The notes under the pieces are model-generated. The model ran no database searches. It saw nothing but the letters and a program-made list of their open reading frames with translations, and was not told where the DNA came from. 64,000 nt of DNA. Source: JADJNY01 sp046349615. Lineage in GTDB: Bacteria > Planctomycetota > UBA1135 > GCA-002686595. The stretch covers positions 62,001 through 126,000 of the forward strand of contig JAXMBZ010000008.1 of NCBI GenBank assembly GCA_046349615.1. Direction: 5' to 3'. Below are positions 1 through 8,804 of the stretch, piece by piece. Numbering within the stretch: the first letter of the stretch is position 1; every line of letters starts with the position of its first letter. Both the position numbers and the translations under genes were made by a program.

Positions 1-132
1 GGCTCTCTCGAGGTTCTCGTCGCGCTGGAACGGTGGCGGGCGAAGCACGATCGATGCGGATCGCGCGGGCGCCAAAGGTCATTCCTCGCGAGAGCGGACC
101 CCAATGAACTCTTCGTCACGGTCGCGAGCACG

Positions 133-1062
133 TCACCGCCTCGCGACTCGCGCCGAGGTGCAGACGATCCAATCCTCGCCGAACTCCTCCGACGTCTCGA
201 CCGCACGCGCGACGATGGCGTCCTCGGTGAGCTCGCGCCAGGCGCGGACGTCCGTGAACCCCGCTTCGACGAAGGCGTCGGCGAGCTCCGCGAGCGACCA
301 GAGCCGCCAGCGGTACACGAATGCGTCCGTGAGCTCCTGCACGATCTCTCCTCGGTCCTCCACTCGGAAGTGGAGGGCGTTCACGACGCGCGCATCTCGT
401 GGATCGGCGGAACGCTGCTCCCAGGTGTAGCGGATCCTCCGGCCGTCCCGGAGGCGGTGCACGCGCTCCACGGCACCGGTGCGGAAGGCGTGGGCGCCCC
501 CGTACGTGTCGCAGACGAACACGCCGCCGTCCGCGAGGCGGGCGTGCGCGCCGCGGAGATAGTGGAGGAGGTCGGCCCGCGTCGCGAGCTCGCCGATCGA
601 GAAGTTGCCGGCGAAGACGACGTCGCAGCGGCGGAGATCGAGAGCGCACGCCGCGCGCGCATCGCCGCACACGAGTTCCAGTTCGGGTCGCAGCTCGCTG
701 GGCTCCGAAGCGGAATCGGAGCGGAGAATCCAGCGGTTCGGACGCGCGTGCTCGACCCGCATGCCCGCACGCCACGCCTCGTGCGCCCCGCGCTCGAGCA
801 CCTCGGCGGCGAGGTCGAGCCCGATCGCGCGCGCGTTCGGGACGAGCCGCAACCACGCCCGCGCGAGCGCCGCGGTGCCGCAGAAGTCCTCGCCGAGCAC
901 GGCCGGTTCGCCGCCGTGGATCGCGCGGAGGAGCGGGACCAGGTGCTCGGGGCTCTGCACGCACGCTTCGTAGAGCGCGTGCCGGTCGAGCGGAGCGCCG
1001 CGGTCCGTCTCCGTGCGAGGCGCCGAGAGCCCGGCTCCGTCGCCGCTCGGGAGCGCGCTCAC
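133..1062 (-). CDS. Class I SAM-dependent methyltransferase
   Basis: Probably transfers a methyl group from S-adenosylmethionine to an unknown small substrate in the cytoplasm. The protein is 309 residues from a GTG start. A glycine-bearing motif I variant (GEDFCGTAAL, about residues 57-66) is followed by an acidic strand end (IGLDLA, about 80-85) and a motif resembling post-I/II regions (VVFAGNFSIGEL), the usual Rossmann methyltransferase order. I chose GTG because it overlaps the stop codon of the upstream cutC gene (GTGA overlap), which implies translational coupling; the open frame continues upstream but only inside cutC. The substrate cannot be inferred. The family is well supported, the exact function is not. 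Confidence 0.8.
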   Translation of the reverse strand: MSALPSGDGAGLSAPRTETDRGAPLDRHALYEACVQSPEHLVPLLRAIHGGEPAVLGEDFCGTAALARAWLRLVPNARAIGLDLAAEVLERGAHEAWRAGMRVEHARPNRWILRSDSASEPSELRPELELVCGDARAACALDLRRCDVVFAGNFSIGELATRADLLHYLRGAHARLADGGVFVCDTYGGAHAFRTGAVERVHRLRDGRRIRYTWEQRSADPRDARVVNALHFRVEDRGEIVQELTDAFVYRWRLWSLAELADAFVEAGFTDVRAWRELTEDAIVARAVETSEEFGEDWIVCTSARVARR

Positions 1063-1799
1063 AGCACCGCGCGCAACGCGCGCACGCGCTCGGCGCGCGT
1101 CGCGTGCAGCTCCCACGCGCCGGGCGGGCTCGAGTCGAAGACGGGAGAAGCGGGCCGGTGCGTCGCGACGCTCGCGGCGAGCTCGCGCGCCGTCGCGTGG
1201 ACCTCGCGCACGCCCGTCGCGTCGACGAGCGCGCGGACGTTCGCGGGGCGCACGCCGCCGCCCGCGAGGAGCGTGATGCGCCCGCGCGCGGCGCGGACGA
1301 GCTCGGCGATGCGCGCGGCGCCCTCGGGCGCGGTCGCGGCGCCGCCGGAGGTGAGCACGCGGTCGACGCCGAGCTCGATCAAGGTCTCGAGCGCCGCGAG
1401 CGGATCGCGCGCGTGGTCGAACGCGCGGTGGAACGTGATCGAGAGCGGGCGCGCGGCGCGGACGAACTCGCAGAGCGCGTCGCGATCGATCGAGCCGTCG
1501 GGGAGGAGCGCGCCGAGCGCGACGCCGTGGGCGCCGGCTTTCTTCGCGTGCAGGACGTCGCGGACGACGGTCTCGCGCTCCGTCGCCGTGTGGACGAAGT
1601 CGCCGCGGCGCGGGCGCACGAGGACGACGATCGGGATCCGGACGCGTTCGAGCGCGAGCTCGAGCGTGCCGAGGCTCGGCGTGAGCCCGCCCTCGGAGAG
1701 CGCGGCGCAGAGCTCGATGCGATCGGCGCCGCCCTGCTCCGCCTCGACGCAGGCGTCGACGGAATCGCAGCAGATTTCGAGCAGGACGCGCGCGTTCAT
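1059..1799 (-). CDS. cutC: CutC family protein (copper homeostasis-like TIM barrel)
   Basis: This 246-residue protein matches CutC, a TIM-barrel family first linked to copper tolerance but whose biochemical role is unsettled. Visible family signatures are the N-terminal LLEICCDSVDACVEAEQGGA and ADRIELCAALSEGGLTPSLG segments, IVVLVRPRRGDF, the THFHRAFD-like segment ITFHRAFDHARDP, LTSGG, and the C-terminal glycine-rich LLAGGGVRPANV that resembles a phosphate-binding loop. Length is typical for the family. The open frame extends 12 codons upstream, but the Met at 1799 gives the family-like start MNARVLLEIC. It is the first gene of a two-gene unit with the methyltransferase, whose GTG overlaps its stop. 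Confidence 0.9.
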   Translation of the reverse strand: MNARVLLEICCDSVDACVEAEQGGADRIELCAALSEGGLTPSLGTLELALERVRIPIVVLVRPRRGDFVHTATERETVVRDVLHAKKAGAHGVALGALLPDGSIDRDALCEFVRAARPLSITFHRAFDHARDPLAALETLIELGVDRVLTSGGAATAPEGAARIAELVRAARGRITLLAGGGVRPANVRALVDATGVREVHATARELAASVATHRPASPVFDSSPPGAWELHATRAERVRALRAVL

Positions 1800-1887
1800 C
1801 GCGAGCACGCTACGGGCTCGCGACGTGGGGGACAAGTCGTGTGCCGCTCTCGGACGCCCAGAAGGATGCCCGCACTCGCGCCTGCAC

Positions 1888-2247
1888 TCACTCGATCGAA
1901 GGCAGCTTCCGGACTCGGAGCTTGTGGTTCTCGATCACGACGAAGTGGCCGACCCAATCGGGACGTGAGTCGACCGCCTCGAGCACGCGCTCTGCGCGGA
2001 GTTCGGGGCCACCCCGAACGCGCGCGAGGATGATGCCGCAGCTCGAGGGAAGCCCGGCGTGGAAGGCCAGCATCCCAAAGTCCTTGTCGAACGTCAGGAC
2101 GATGCGAGTCTCCCGCTGAGCACGCAGGAGGATCCGATCGTCGGCGCTCCCACGTGCGTCCTCCCAGATCCACGCGACGTCGTGTCCTCGTGTGCGCAGA
2201 CCGTGGACGACCGACTCGGCGACGTTCTCGTTCGCCAGGATCCGCAT
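1888..2247 (-). CDS. DUF5615 PIN-like protein, putative toxin
   Basis: A 119-residue PIN-like protein of the DUF5615 (Mut7-C-like) type, usually the putative ribonuclease toxin of a small toxin-antitoxin pair. The sequence shows the family pattern: an N-terminal strand with acidic or amide residues (MRILANENV), then GHDV, SADDRILLRAQ, and the acidic VLTFDKDFG motif where metal-binding aspartates are expected (D54, D56). It starts 2 nt after the stop of the DUF433 gene, so the two are cotranscribed and probably coupled. Nuclease activity is inferred from the fold family, not seen here. The frame continues upstream, but only through the DUF433 gene in another phase. Confidence 0.8.
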   Translation of the reverse strand: MRILANENVAESVVHGLRTRGHDVAWIWEDARGSADDRILLRAQRETRIVLTFDKDFGMLAFHAGLPSSCGIILARVRGGPELRAERVLEAVDSRPDWVGHFVVIENHKLRVRKLPSIE

Positions 2248-2249
2248 GC

Positions 2250-2489
2250 TCACGCGCCCAGGCGAAACACTCGCTCGTCCTTGACGAGTTCGCGCGCGTA
2301 GGCGAGGCACGCGAGCACGTCGGCATCCTGCAAGCCTGGATGTTCTCGGAGGATCTCTTCGTGCGACCAACCCTGAGCCAGGAGGTCGAGGATGAACTCG
2401 ACGGCGAGGCGCGTGCCTCGAATGACGGGCTTCCCGACGAGGACGTCGGGGTCGACCGTGATGCGTTCGGCAATCTCTCGTTCGGCCAT
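2250..2489 (-). CDS. DUF433 antitoxin-like protein
   Basis: A 79-residue DUF433 protein. This small helix-turn-helix family is commonly the antitoxin partner of DUF5615 PIN-like toxins. The signature is clear: ITVDPDVLVGKPVIRGTRLAV, then the VEFILDLLAQGWSHEEILREHPGL helix-turn-helix and the DVLACLAYA segment. It precedes the DUF5615 gene with a 2-nt gap, the usual antitoxin-first order. Such antitoxins often bind their own promoter, which would place an operator in the 148-bp gap upstream (2490-2637); I see no obvious palindrome there. Confidence 0.87.
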   Translation of the reverse strand: MAEREIAERITVDPDVLVGKPVIRGTRLAVEFILDLLAQGWSHEEILREHPGLQDADVLACLAYARELVKDERVFRLGA

Positions 2490-2637
2490 GGAGTTCTCCG
2501 GCGGTGCCTTCGGTCGTCAGCATCGCCGACCCGATCGAGCCTGTCCAGCGCCGCGTATTCGATCGTCCTCGAGACGAGCGTCGAGCGCCCGCGGGCGCGC
2601 CGCCTCTCCGTGCGGCGGTCCGCGAGCGCTCTCCGTT

Positions 2638-5600
2638 TCACTCCTTCTTCGCGCTCTTCGCGTTCAACTGGTCGATCGCGAGTTGCGCCGCCGCGCGCAC
2701 CTCGGGCGACTTGTCCTTCAAGAGCGCGATCAGCTTCGGCAGGTGCTCCGCCGCGTCCAGCGTCGCGAGCGACTTCGCGGCCTGCGCGCGCACCGTCGCG
2801 TCGGGATCGGCGAGCAGCGGGAGGAGCTCCTTCACCGCGCTCGCGCGCTGCTCGAGCTCGGTGTCGCGCAGGTCCCACCGCTTCTTCTCGTCGAGGTAGG
2901 TGCGGATCTGCTCGACGCCGTCGAGGCAGGCCTTGCGCGCTTCCTGCGTGACGGCGAGCGTGACGCCGGCGAGGAGCTTCTGCGCGGCGGTCTCGCTCAT
3001 GTACGCGGTCGCCGAGATCGCGGCGCCGATCTGGACCTTCGCGCGCTGCTCGCGGTCGGCGATCCAGCCCGCGTCGAGCGCCTCGGCGACGAGCTCGAGC
3101 CCCGTCGCGGTCTTCATGCGGCCGAGCGCGTACGCGGTCGCGACGTCGCCGCGCGGGTGGTGGAGCGCGCGCCGCAGGATCGCGAGGGTCTTCGGGTCGT
3201 CGCTCGCGGGGAGTTTCGCGAGCAGCTCGGGGATCAGGCCCACGAAGCCCTCGCCGAGCGGCGCATCGAGCCAGCGCTCGAGCCCCGCCATCGCGAGCCC
3301 GTCCTTCGGCGCGTTGCCGACGAACCAGCGCAGGGCGAGGTCGTCGGTGCGCGCGTCCTGGATCAGACCGCGGAGGAAGTCGGCGCGGCGCTCGGCACGG
3401 AAGGTGTGGCCGAGATCGGAGAGCGAGTCCTTCTCGTCGTTCTGCAGAGAGGTCGTCCTCCACGAATCCTCCTGGAGCAGCTTGCGCAGCGACTCCTCGC
3501 AGCGCGCGTCGGCCTCGACGCCGAGGATGCTCGCGGCGCGCAGGCGCAGAGCGCGCGGAAGGCTCGCGTCGTCGAGCACGCGCTGCCACGCCGCGCGCGA
3601 GCAGAAGCCCGCGAGCGCGGCGCGATGCGCGCCTTCGCTGAACGCTCCGAGGCAGGTCGGACACTCGTTCGGCAGTACGCGGACGAAGGCCTCGAAGGCA
3701 TCGTCCGTGGCGGCGGCCAGCGCCGGAGACAGGGCCGAGCTCCTGTCGCGTTCGGGCCACGGGTAGCAGCGGGCGATGGAAGGGACCAGCCAACGCCCCG
3801 AGTGCTTCGAAGCGATCGCGAGGATGCGCGAGAGCGCGGACGGGCGGCGCATCGCGAAGGAAAGGGGCCACGCGAGCGCGGGGTTGCCGTTCGGGTCCAT
3901 CGTGATCGTGGTCGCGGCTTCGAGGCGACGCAGGTACGCCGCTTCGAAGTCGTCCAGCGGGTACTTCGCGTTCTGCGCGGCGAACCACTGGTCGACCGCA
4001 GCGAGCACGCTCGCGTCGGAGTCCGTGGAGAGCTTCTCGATCACGCGCGGCGCGGCGGGGTGATTCCAGTCGAGCTCGCAGAGTTGGATGCGCAGATCGA
4101 CGTCCTCGTCGCCCGCGATGCGTTCGTAGACGTCGTTCGGAAGCGGCGGCGAGAGCCGCACGGCGATGCGCACGGCCTCGGCTCGCACGCCGGCGTCGGG
4201 ATCGGAGACGAGCGCCGTGAGCGCCGCGCGCTCGTTCGTACCGAGCTCCGGAGACACCTGTCGGCCTCCGTACGTCACCGTCGCCAGGGACGTGAAGGCG
4301 GCGACCCGCACCTGACGCGGGGTCAAACTGCGGAGCACGATCCGCCGCACCTCGGGGTCGGGGTCGTTCGCGCGCGCGAGCAGCGCGGGCGAGCGGGTTT
4401 CCTCGACGAGGAATTGCGCCGCGAAGCGCCGGCAGCTCGCGTCCTTCGACTCGAGGGCGCGCTCGACCACGCGCAGCACGGTCGGACGATTGACGCAGCC
4501 GTCGAGCGCGTAGAACGCGGCCTGTCGCTCCTGCGGCGAGCCCTCGAGGACGGCATGCGAGAGCGCGTCCTGCATCTTCGGCGTCAGTGCGTCCTGGAGG
4601 GCGAAGAACTTCACGAGCCCCTTCAGCGTCTCTCCGCCCACGTCCGCGTCGGTCGCGAGCCGCTCGACGATCGGAATCCAGGCCGTGTCGACCAGGACCG
4701 GACGCTGGAACTGGTCCGCCCCCATCATCCACGTGCCCGGATTCCCAAGCACCTGCGCGGAGACCATCGCGCGCAGGATGCGCTTCTTCCACAGGAACCC
4801 GCCCGCGTCGTACTGCGCGAGCACGAACTCGGCGCCGCGCGCTTCGTCGAGGTCGAAGAGCAGCGTCAGCGCGTCGCACTGGACGTGCGGGTTCATCTCG
4901 TTCGGCGCCTCTCGAACGACCTTCTCGAGCGTCGGCACGGCGCGCGTGCCGAGCTGCAGGATCGCTTGGCTGTCGAGGGTCGAGAGCCACGCCCGCACGC
5001 TCGCCTCGATCTTCGACTCCTGGTCGTCGCCCGAGTTCGCTCCGCTCTTCTGCGCGGCGCTTCCGCCCGGCCGCAGCCGCGCGACCGCGTTCGCGATCGC
5101 CGGCGCCGCGAGCGCCTTCGCTTCCGCCGCGAGCAGCGCGTCGTCCGCCGGCGCGAACTCGAAGCGTGCGCCGAGCGCGTCCTTCACGCCCGCGTCGGGG
5201 AGCAGCCGCTCGAGCACCGCGAGCGCCGCGTCCTTCTTCCCGCGCTGCTCGAGGAGCTTCGAGCGCGCGAGCGCGACCTCCTGCAGCACGTCCCACTTCG
5301 CGGCGTAGTCCTCCTTCCACGCGGCGCGCACGGCGAGCTCGGCGAGCTTCGCTTCCGCTTCGTCGAGCTTGCGGTCGACCTCGATCGAGAGCTTCACGTC
5401 GGCGAGCTCCTTCAAGAGCGCGTCCGCCGTCGCGCGGGGGTTCGCGCGCTCGACGGTGCGTTGGTTGCCGCGCGCGACCGCCGTCTCCGCGACGACCGGC
5501 GCGCGACCGACGCGCTCGCCCTTCGCGCCGATCGTCGTGCCGGTCCAGACGAAGCGCGCGTTGCGCGGGCTCGGCGCGCTCGCTTCGGCAGGCGCGTTCG

Positions 5601-5712
5601 TCGCCTGCGGCGGAACGGAAGGCGCGAGCTCCTCGGAGCGCGCGGACGCGGCGAGGACCCCGAGGGTCAGGGCGAGAGGGAGGAGGGCGAAACGTTCGGG
5701 CATGCGATTCAT
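2638..5712 (-). CDS. Secreted HEAT-repeat protein
   Basis: A 1024-residue exported protein made mostly of HEAT-like helical repeats, probably a protein-binding scaffold outside the cytoplasmic membrane; no catalytic motif is visible. The start at 5712 is preceded by AGGAGA at good spacing and gives an N-terminal signal peptide (MNRMPERFALLPLALTLGVL). After a Pro/Ala-rich linker comes a charged helical region (about 100-200), then repeated segments such as DPDAGVRAEAVRIAVRL, DPDATVRAQAAKSLATLDAA and KSPEVRAAAQLAIDQL that are typical HEAT units, most regular toward the C-terminus. It lies downstream of the response regulator gene but has its own 109-bp upstream gap with a candidate promoter and direct repeats. 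Confidence 0.82.
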   Translation of the reverse strand: MNRMPERFALLPLALTLGVLAASARSEELAPSVPPQATNAPAEASAPSPRNARFVWTGTTIGAKGERVGRAPVVAETAVARGNQRTVERANPRATADALLKELADVKLSIEVDRKLDEAEAKLAELAVRAAWKEDYAAKWDVLQEVALARSKLLEQRGKKDAALAVLERLLPDAGVKDALGARFEFAPADDALLAAEAKALAAPAIANAVARLRPGGSAAQKSGANSGDDQESKIEASVRAWLSTLDSQAILQLGTRAVPTLEKVVREAPNEMNPHVQCDALTLLFDLDEARGAEFVLAQYDAGGFLWKKRILRAMVSAQVLGNPGTWMMGADQFQRPVLVDTAWIPIVERLATDADVGGETLKGLVKFFALQDALTPKMQDALSHAVLEGSPQERQAAFYALDGCVNRPTVLRVVERALESKDASCRRFAAQFLVEETRSPALLARANDPDPEVRRIVLRSLTPRQVRVAAFTSLATVTYGGRQVSPELGTNERAALTALVSDPDAGVRAEAVRIAVRLSPPLPNDVYERIAGDEDVDLRIQLCELDWNHPAAPRVIEKLSTDSDASVLAAVDQWFAAQNAKYPLDDFEAAYLRRLEAATTITMDPNGNPALAWPLSFAMRRPSALSRILAIASKHSGRWLVPSIARCYPWPERDRSSALSPALAAATDDAFEAFVRVLPNECPTCLGAFSEGAHRAALAGFCSRAAWQRVLDDASLPRALRLRAASILGVEADARCEESLRKLLQEDSWRTTSLQNDEKDSLSDLGHTFRAERRADFLRGLIQDARTDDLALRWFVGNAPKDGLAMAGLERWLDAPLGEGFVGLIPELLAKLPASDDPKTLAILRRALHHPRGDVATAYALGRMKTATGLELVAEALDAGWIADREQRAKVQIGAAISATAYMSETAAQKLLAGVTLAVTQEARKACLDGVEQIRTYLDEKKRWDLRDTELEQRASAVKELLPLLADPDATVRAQAAKSLATLDAAEHLPKLIALLKDKSPEVRAAAQLAIDQLNAKSAKKE

Positions 5713-5808
5713 CGGGTTCTCCTGGCGCCGCGCGGATGGGATGGCGCGCGGACGGCCTGCATGAGACGCCGTTCTCGACGCAAGCTTGTCACGCGCTCCG
5801 CCGCGTCC

Positions 5809-5830
5809 TGTCAACGCGCCGTCAACGCGC
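5809..5830 (-). promoter_or_regulatory. 11-bp-period direct repeat and candidate promoter upstream of the HEAT gene
   Basis: Two copies of GTCAACGCGC (plus strand, 5810-5819 and 5821-5830) repeat with an 11-bp period, the spacing used by OmpR/PhoB-type response regulators. Read toward the HEAT gene, the proximal copy contains a perfect TTGACA (complement of 5809-5814) followed 17 nt later by TGACAA, a weak -10 candidate. The repeats overlap the last codons of the response regulator gene. A similar pair lies upstream of the kinase gene at 8517-8536. Binding by the neighbouring regulator is inference. Confidence 0.45.
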
Positions 5831-6532
5831 TCCGCCGTCGCGCACGAACCGGTAGCCGACGCCGTGGAGCGTGAGGAAGAGCCGCGGGGTCTCGGGGTCG
5901 TCCTCGAGCTTCTTCCGGAGCTTCAGGACGTGCATGTCGATCGTGCGCGTCGTCGGGAACTCGTCGGCACCCCACACGGCGGAGAGGATCGCGTCGCGCG
6001 TGACGGCCTTGCCTTCGTGCGCGAGGAAGAAGCGCAGGAGTTCGAGCTCCTTCTTCGAGAGTCCCTGCCGCGCGCCGTCCTTCTCGACGGTGTACGCGGC
6101 GAAGTCGACCATCGCGCGGCCGATGCGCGCCTTCCCGTCGGCGCGGGCGAGGCCCGGCGTCGCGCCCTCCGCGCGCTGGAGCACGGCGCGGATGCGCAGG
6201 AGGAGCTCCTTCATCGAGAACGGCTTCACGACGTAGTCGTCCGCGCCGTACTCGAAGCCCTGCACGCGGTCCCACTCCTCGCCGCGCGCCGACAGGATGA
6301 TCACGGCGGACGCGAGGCGATCCTCGCGCAGCGCCTTGAGCACGCTGAAGCCGTCCTTCTTCGGCAGCATCAGGTCGAGCAGCACGAGCTCGGGCCCGTC
6401 CGCGAGCGCGCGCTTCAGGCCCTCGTCGCCGTCGGCCGCCTCGAGCACGTCGAAGCCCTCCGCGCGCAGCGCGTCGCACAACGCGAGGCGCAGCGGTTCC
6501 TCGTCCTCGACCACGAGCACGCGCAGCGTCAT
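5822..6532 (-). CDS. PhoB/OmpR-family response regulator
   Basis: A 236-residue two-component DNA-binding regulator. The receiver domain (1-120) has the acidic pocket (VVEDEE), the phosphoacceptor D53 in LVLLDLMLPKKDG, and the conserved lysine in the YVVKPFS segment. The C-terminal winged-helix domain (about 140-236) shows LSKKELELLRFFLAHEG, the recognition-helix region TRTIDMHVLKLRKKLEDDP and the final GVGYRF, all typical of OmpR/PhoB proteins. Its ATG overlaps the kinase stop (ATGA), so the pair is translationally coupled. The target genes are unknown; the direct repeats upstream of the kinase and of the HEAT gene are candidates. Confidence 0.93.
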   Translation of the reverse strand: MTLRVLVVEDEEPLRLALCDALRAEGFDVLEAADGDEGLKRALADGPELVLLDLMLPKKDGFSVLKALREDRLASAVIILSARGEEWDRVQGFEYGADDYVVKPFSMKELLLRIRAVLQRAEGATPGLARADGKARIGRAMVDFAAYTVEKDGARQGLSKKELELLRFFLAHEGKAVTRDAILSAVWGADEFPTTRTIDMHVLKLRKKLEDDPETPRLFLTLHGVGYRFVRDGGAR

Positions 6533-8484
6533 CCGTCCTCCTCGTCGGTGCGATCGCACGGGAGGCGCAGCTCGAAGACCGCGCCGTGGCCCCGCTCGGG
6601 ATCGCGGAGCGTGATCGTACCGCCGTGCGCGGCCGCGATCTCGCGCACGATCGCGAGACCGAGGCCCGTTCCCGGCGCGGCGTCGCCGCCTTCGCTCAGG
6701 CGCTCGAAGGGCTCGAACACGCGCGCGCGCTTCGCCGCGGGGACGCCGATGCCTTCGTCGGCGACGCCGAGCACGAGCACGCCGTCCTCGCCGCGGGCCT
6801 CGAACCGCACGCGCTTCGAGCCGGAGTGCTTGCGCGCGTTGTCGAGCAGGTTGTGGAGCGCGCGGCGCAGCGCCTCGCGGTCGACGTTCGCGCAGGGCGG
6901 CAGCTCGCGGACGTCGAGCGCGAGCTCGAGCCCGTGCTCGGCGGCCCACGCGCGGAACTCGGCGGTCCACTCCTCGACCACCGCGCGGAGGTCGACCTCC
7001 TCCCTCCGCACGTCGAGGCGCTTGCCGCGTTCGAGGCGCGAGAAGTCGAGCACGTCGTCGACGAGCCGCGTCAACCGCAGCGCCTCGCGGCGGATGAGCG
7101 CGTGGTAGCGCTGCACGGCGGCGGGCTCGGTCGTGCGGCCGGACTCGAGGTTCTCGGAGAGGAGCAGGATCGACGCGAGCGGCGTGCGCAGCTCGTGGCT
7201 CACGTTCGCGATGAACGTCGTCTTGAGCTCGGCGAGCGCGCGTTCTCGGCGCAGCGCGCGCGCCATCGCGAACCCGGCCCCCGCGGCGAACGCGGCGAGC
7301 ACGAAGAGCGCCGCGCGCAGCCACGTCTGACGCCGCGACGTCGAGCGCACGAGCGCCTCGGGGTCCGCGTGGCGCAGCGTGAACGCGAAACGGGGCCCGA
7401 GGAGCTCGACGCGCGGCCGCAGCTCCGCGCCGAGCGCGGCCCGCGTGCCCTCGAAGTCGAGCTCCATGCCCTCGGGCAGGAGCTCCTCGGAGCGCAAGCG
7501 CTCGACGAGCGCCGCGCCGAGGTCGTCGCGCGTCACGAAGAAGGCCGTCCACGGTCCGTTCGCGGTCCCGCGGCGCGCGAGGAAGTCCTCGCCGAACGCG
7601 ACGAGGTGCCACGGCGTCGGCCACGGAGCGCGCGGTTCGTCGCCGAGGGCGCGGAAGAGCGCGTCGTCTTCGAGGAGCATGCGGAGCCCGCGCACGTGCT
7701 CCCGATCGACGTGCGCCGTGACGAGCGCAGCGATCCGGTCGAGGATCGCGTTCGTGTCGTCGAGCCCCGCGACGCGGTACCACGGGATCGGTTCCGTCGA
7801 ACGCTCGATGCGGCCCGGCTTCCGCGCGAGGAGCGCGCGCGCGTCGAGGAGCCGCGGGAAATCCCAGGCCGTGGCGGAGTCGGAGTCGTCCGCGAGCGCC
7901 CCCGCGGCGAGCAGCACGCGCGGCCCGAGGTCGACGAGGCGCGGATCGGGCGGGTCGAACTCGGGCACGATCGCGCGCAACTCCTCCTTCGCCCGCTGCG
8001 TGTCGCCGGCGCGTTGCGCGCGTTGGAGGCGGAGGAGGCGCGCCTCGACGCGCTGCGGACGCGAGAGGCGCTTCGCGAGCGCGTCGGTGAGGAGCCCTTC
8101 GACCTCGTCCGAGCCCGTCCCGTCGAGGCGCCGCGCTTCCGCGAGGAGCGCCGCCGCGGCCTGGTCGTCGCGGTCCTCCGCGAGTTCCTCGTCCGGGCGT
8201 GGAGGCGGCGCGGCGAGGACCGTTCGCGCGAGTTCGGGGTCGTACTCGAACACCGCGCTCGACGCGGTCGCGATCGGCGACGGGTCGCGCAGGCTCCGCT
8301 GCCATGCGTCGACCACCGCCTGCTCCGTGCGCGCGGCGAGCTGCGCGAGCGCCGTGCGTGCGACCGTCTCCGGGTCGTTCGCGGGCAGGAACGCCGCGAC
8401 GACGAGCGCGAGGGCGGACGCGAGTCCGAGCGCGAGCACACCACGCTCGCGCAATCGCGGTCCGGGCCGGGGGAGCGACGTCAT
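6529..8484 (-). CDS. Membrane sensor histidine kinase
   Basis: A 651-residue sensor kinase, partner of the overlapping response regulator. Two membrane segments (about 13-33 and 388-408) bracket a roughly 350-residue extracytoplasmic region rich in Ala, Arg and Leu that I cannot assign to a known sensor fold. Then follow the HisKA dimerisation helix with phosphoacceptor H430 (NVSHELRTPLAS) and a HATPase domain with N box (HNLLDNARKHSG), G1 (DEGIGVP) and G2 (GTGLGLAIVREI). No HAMP domain is evident between the second membrane segment and HisKA. The ATG at 8484 gives a charged N-terminus and an immediate membrane helix; a purine-rich GGAAGGAGC lies about 18 nt upstream, further than usual, so the start is less certain than the domain calls. 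Confidence 0.92.
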   Translation of the reverse strand: MTSLPRPGPRLRERGVLALGLASALALVVAAFLPANDPETVARTALAQLAARTEQAVVDAWQRSLRDPSPIATASSAVFEYDPELARTVLAAPPPRPDEELAEDRDDQAAAALLAEARRLDGTGSDEVEGLLTDALAKRLSRPQRVEARLLRLQRAQRAGDTQRAKEELRAIVPEFDPPDPRLVDLGPRVLLAAGALADDSDSATAWDFPRLLDARALLARKPGRIERSTEPIPWYRVAGLDDTNAILDRIAALVTAHVDREHVRGLRMLLEDDALFRALGDEPRAPWPTPWHLVAFGEDFLARRGTANGPWTAFFVTRDDLGAALVERLRSEELLPEGMELDFEGTRAALGAELRPRVELLGPRFAFTLRHADPEALVRSTSRRQTWLRAALFVLAAFAAGAGFAMARALRRERALAELKTTFIANVSHELRTPLASILLLSENLESGRTTEPAAVQRYHALIRREALRLTRLVDDVLDFSRLERGKRLDVRREEVDLRAVVEEWTAEFRAWAAEHGLELALDVRELPPCANVDREALRRALHNLLDNARKHSGSKRVRFEARGEDGVLVLGVADEGIGVPAAKRARVFEPFERLSEGGDAAPGTGLGLAIVREIAAAHGGTITLRDPERGHGAVFELRLPCDRTDEEDG

Positions 8485-8804
8485 GGACCCGAAAGCTACT
8501 CGCTCCTTCCGCGCGTTCGTCAACGGCTCGTCAACGCAGGGTTCGCGCGTGGAGGACCGGGTGCACGCCGGTCGTGCGGACGAGCCGCGTCCCATGCAGC
8601 CCTTGCGATTCTCGTGCAGACATTCCGTGCCCGTGCACGCACCGCGCGCGACTTCGTTCCTACCCGAGCGAGTCTCGTCCCCGGCGTTGCGCCGTGGCCC
8701 GCACGAAGAGGCGGGCCGCGGCGCGTGGTTCTCCTCGCGCTCTCGGCGCGGCGGAGGCGCAGGGAGCGTGGACGCGCTCCCTCTCTTCCAGGATCGCACT
8801 CATC
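8485..8804. other. Divergent intergenic region
   Basis: This 320-bp gap separates the kinase operon (minus) from the secreted-protein gene (plus) and should hold two promoters. The clearest element is the repeated TCGTCAACG at 8517-8525 and 8528-8536, described separately. Toward the plus-strand gene an AGGA occurs about 14 nt before its ATG. I see no further gene or clear terminator. Confidence 0.5.
8517..8536. promoter_or_regulatory. 11-bp-period direct repeat upstream of the kinase operon
   Basis: TCGTCAACG occurs twice, at 8517-8525 and 8528-8536, an 11-bp period, 33-52 bp upstream of the kinase start. On the coding strand each copy reads CGTTGACGA, which contains a TTGAC core. Spacing and position fit autoregulation by the PhoB-like regulator of this operon, but they also fit a sigma-70 -35 region. 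Confidence 0.42.
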
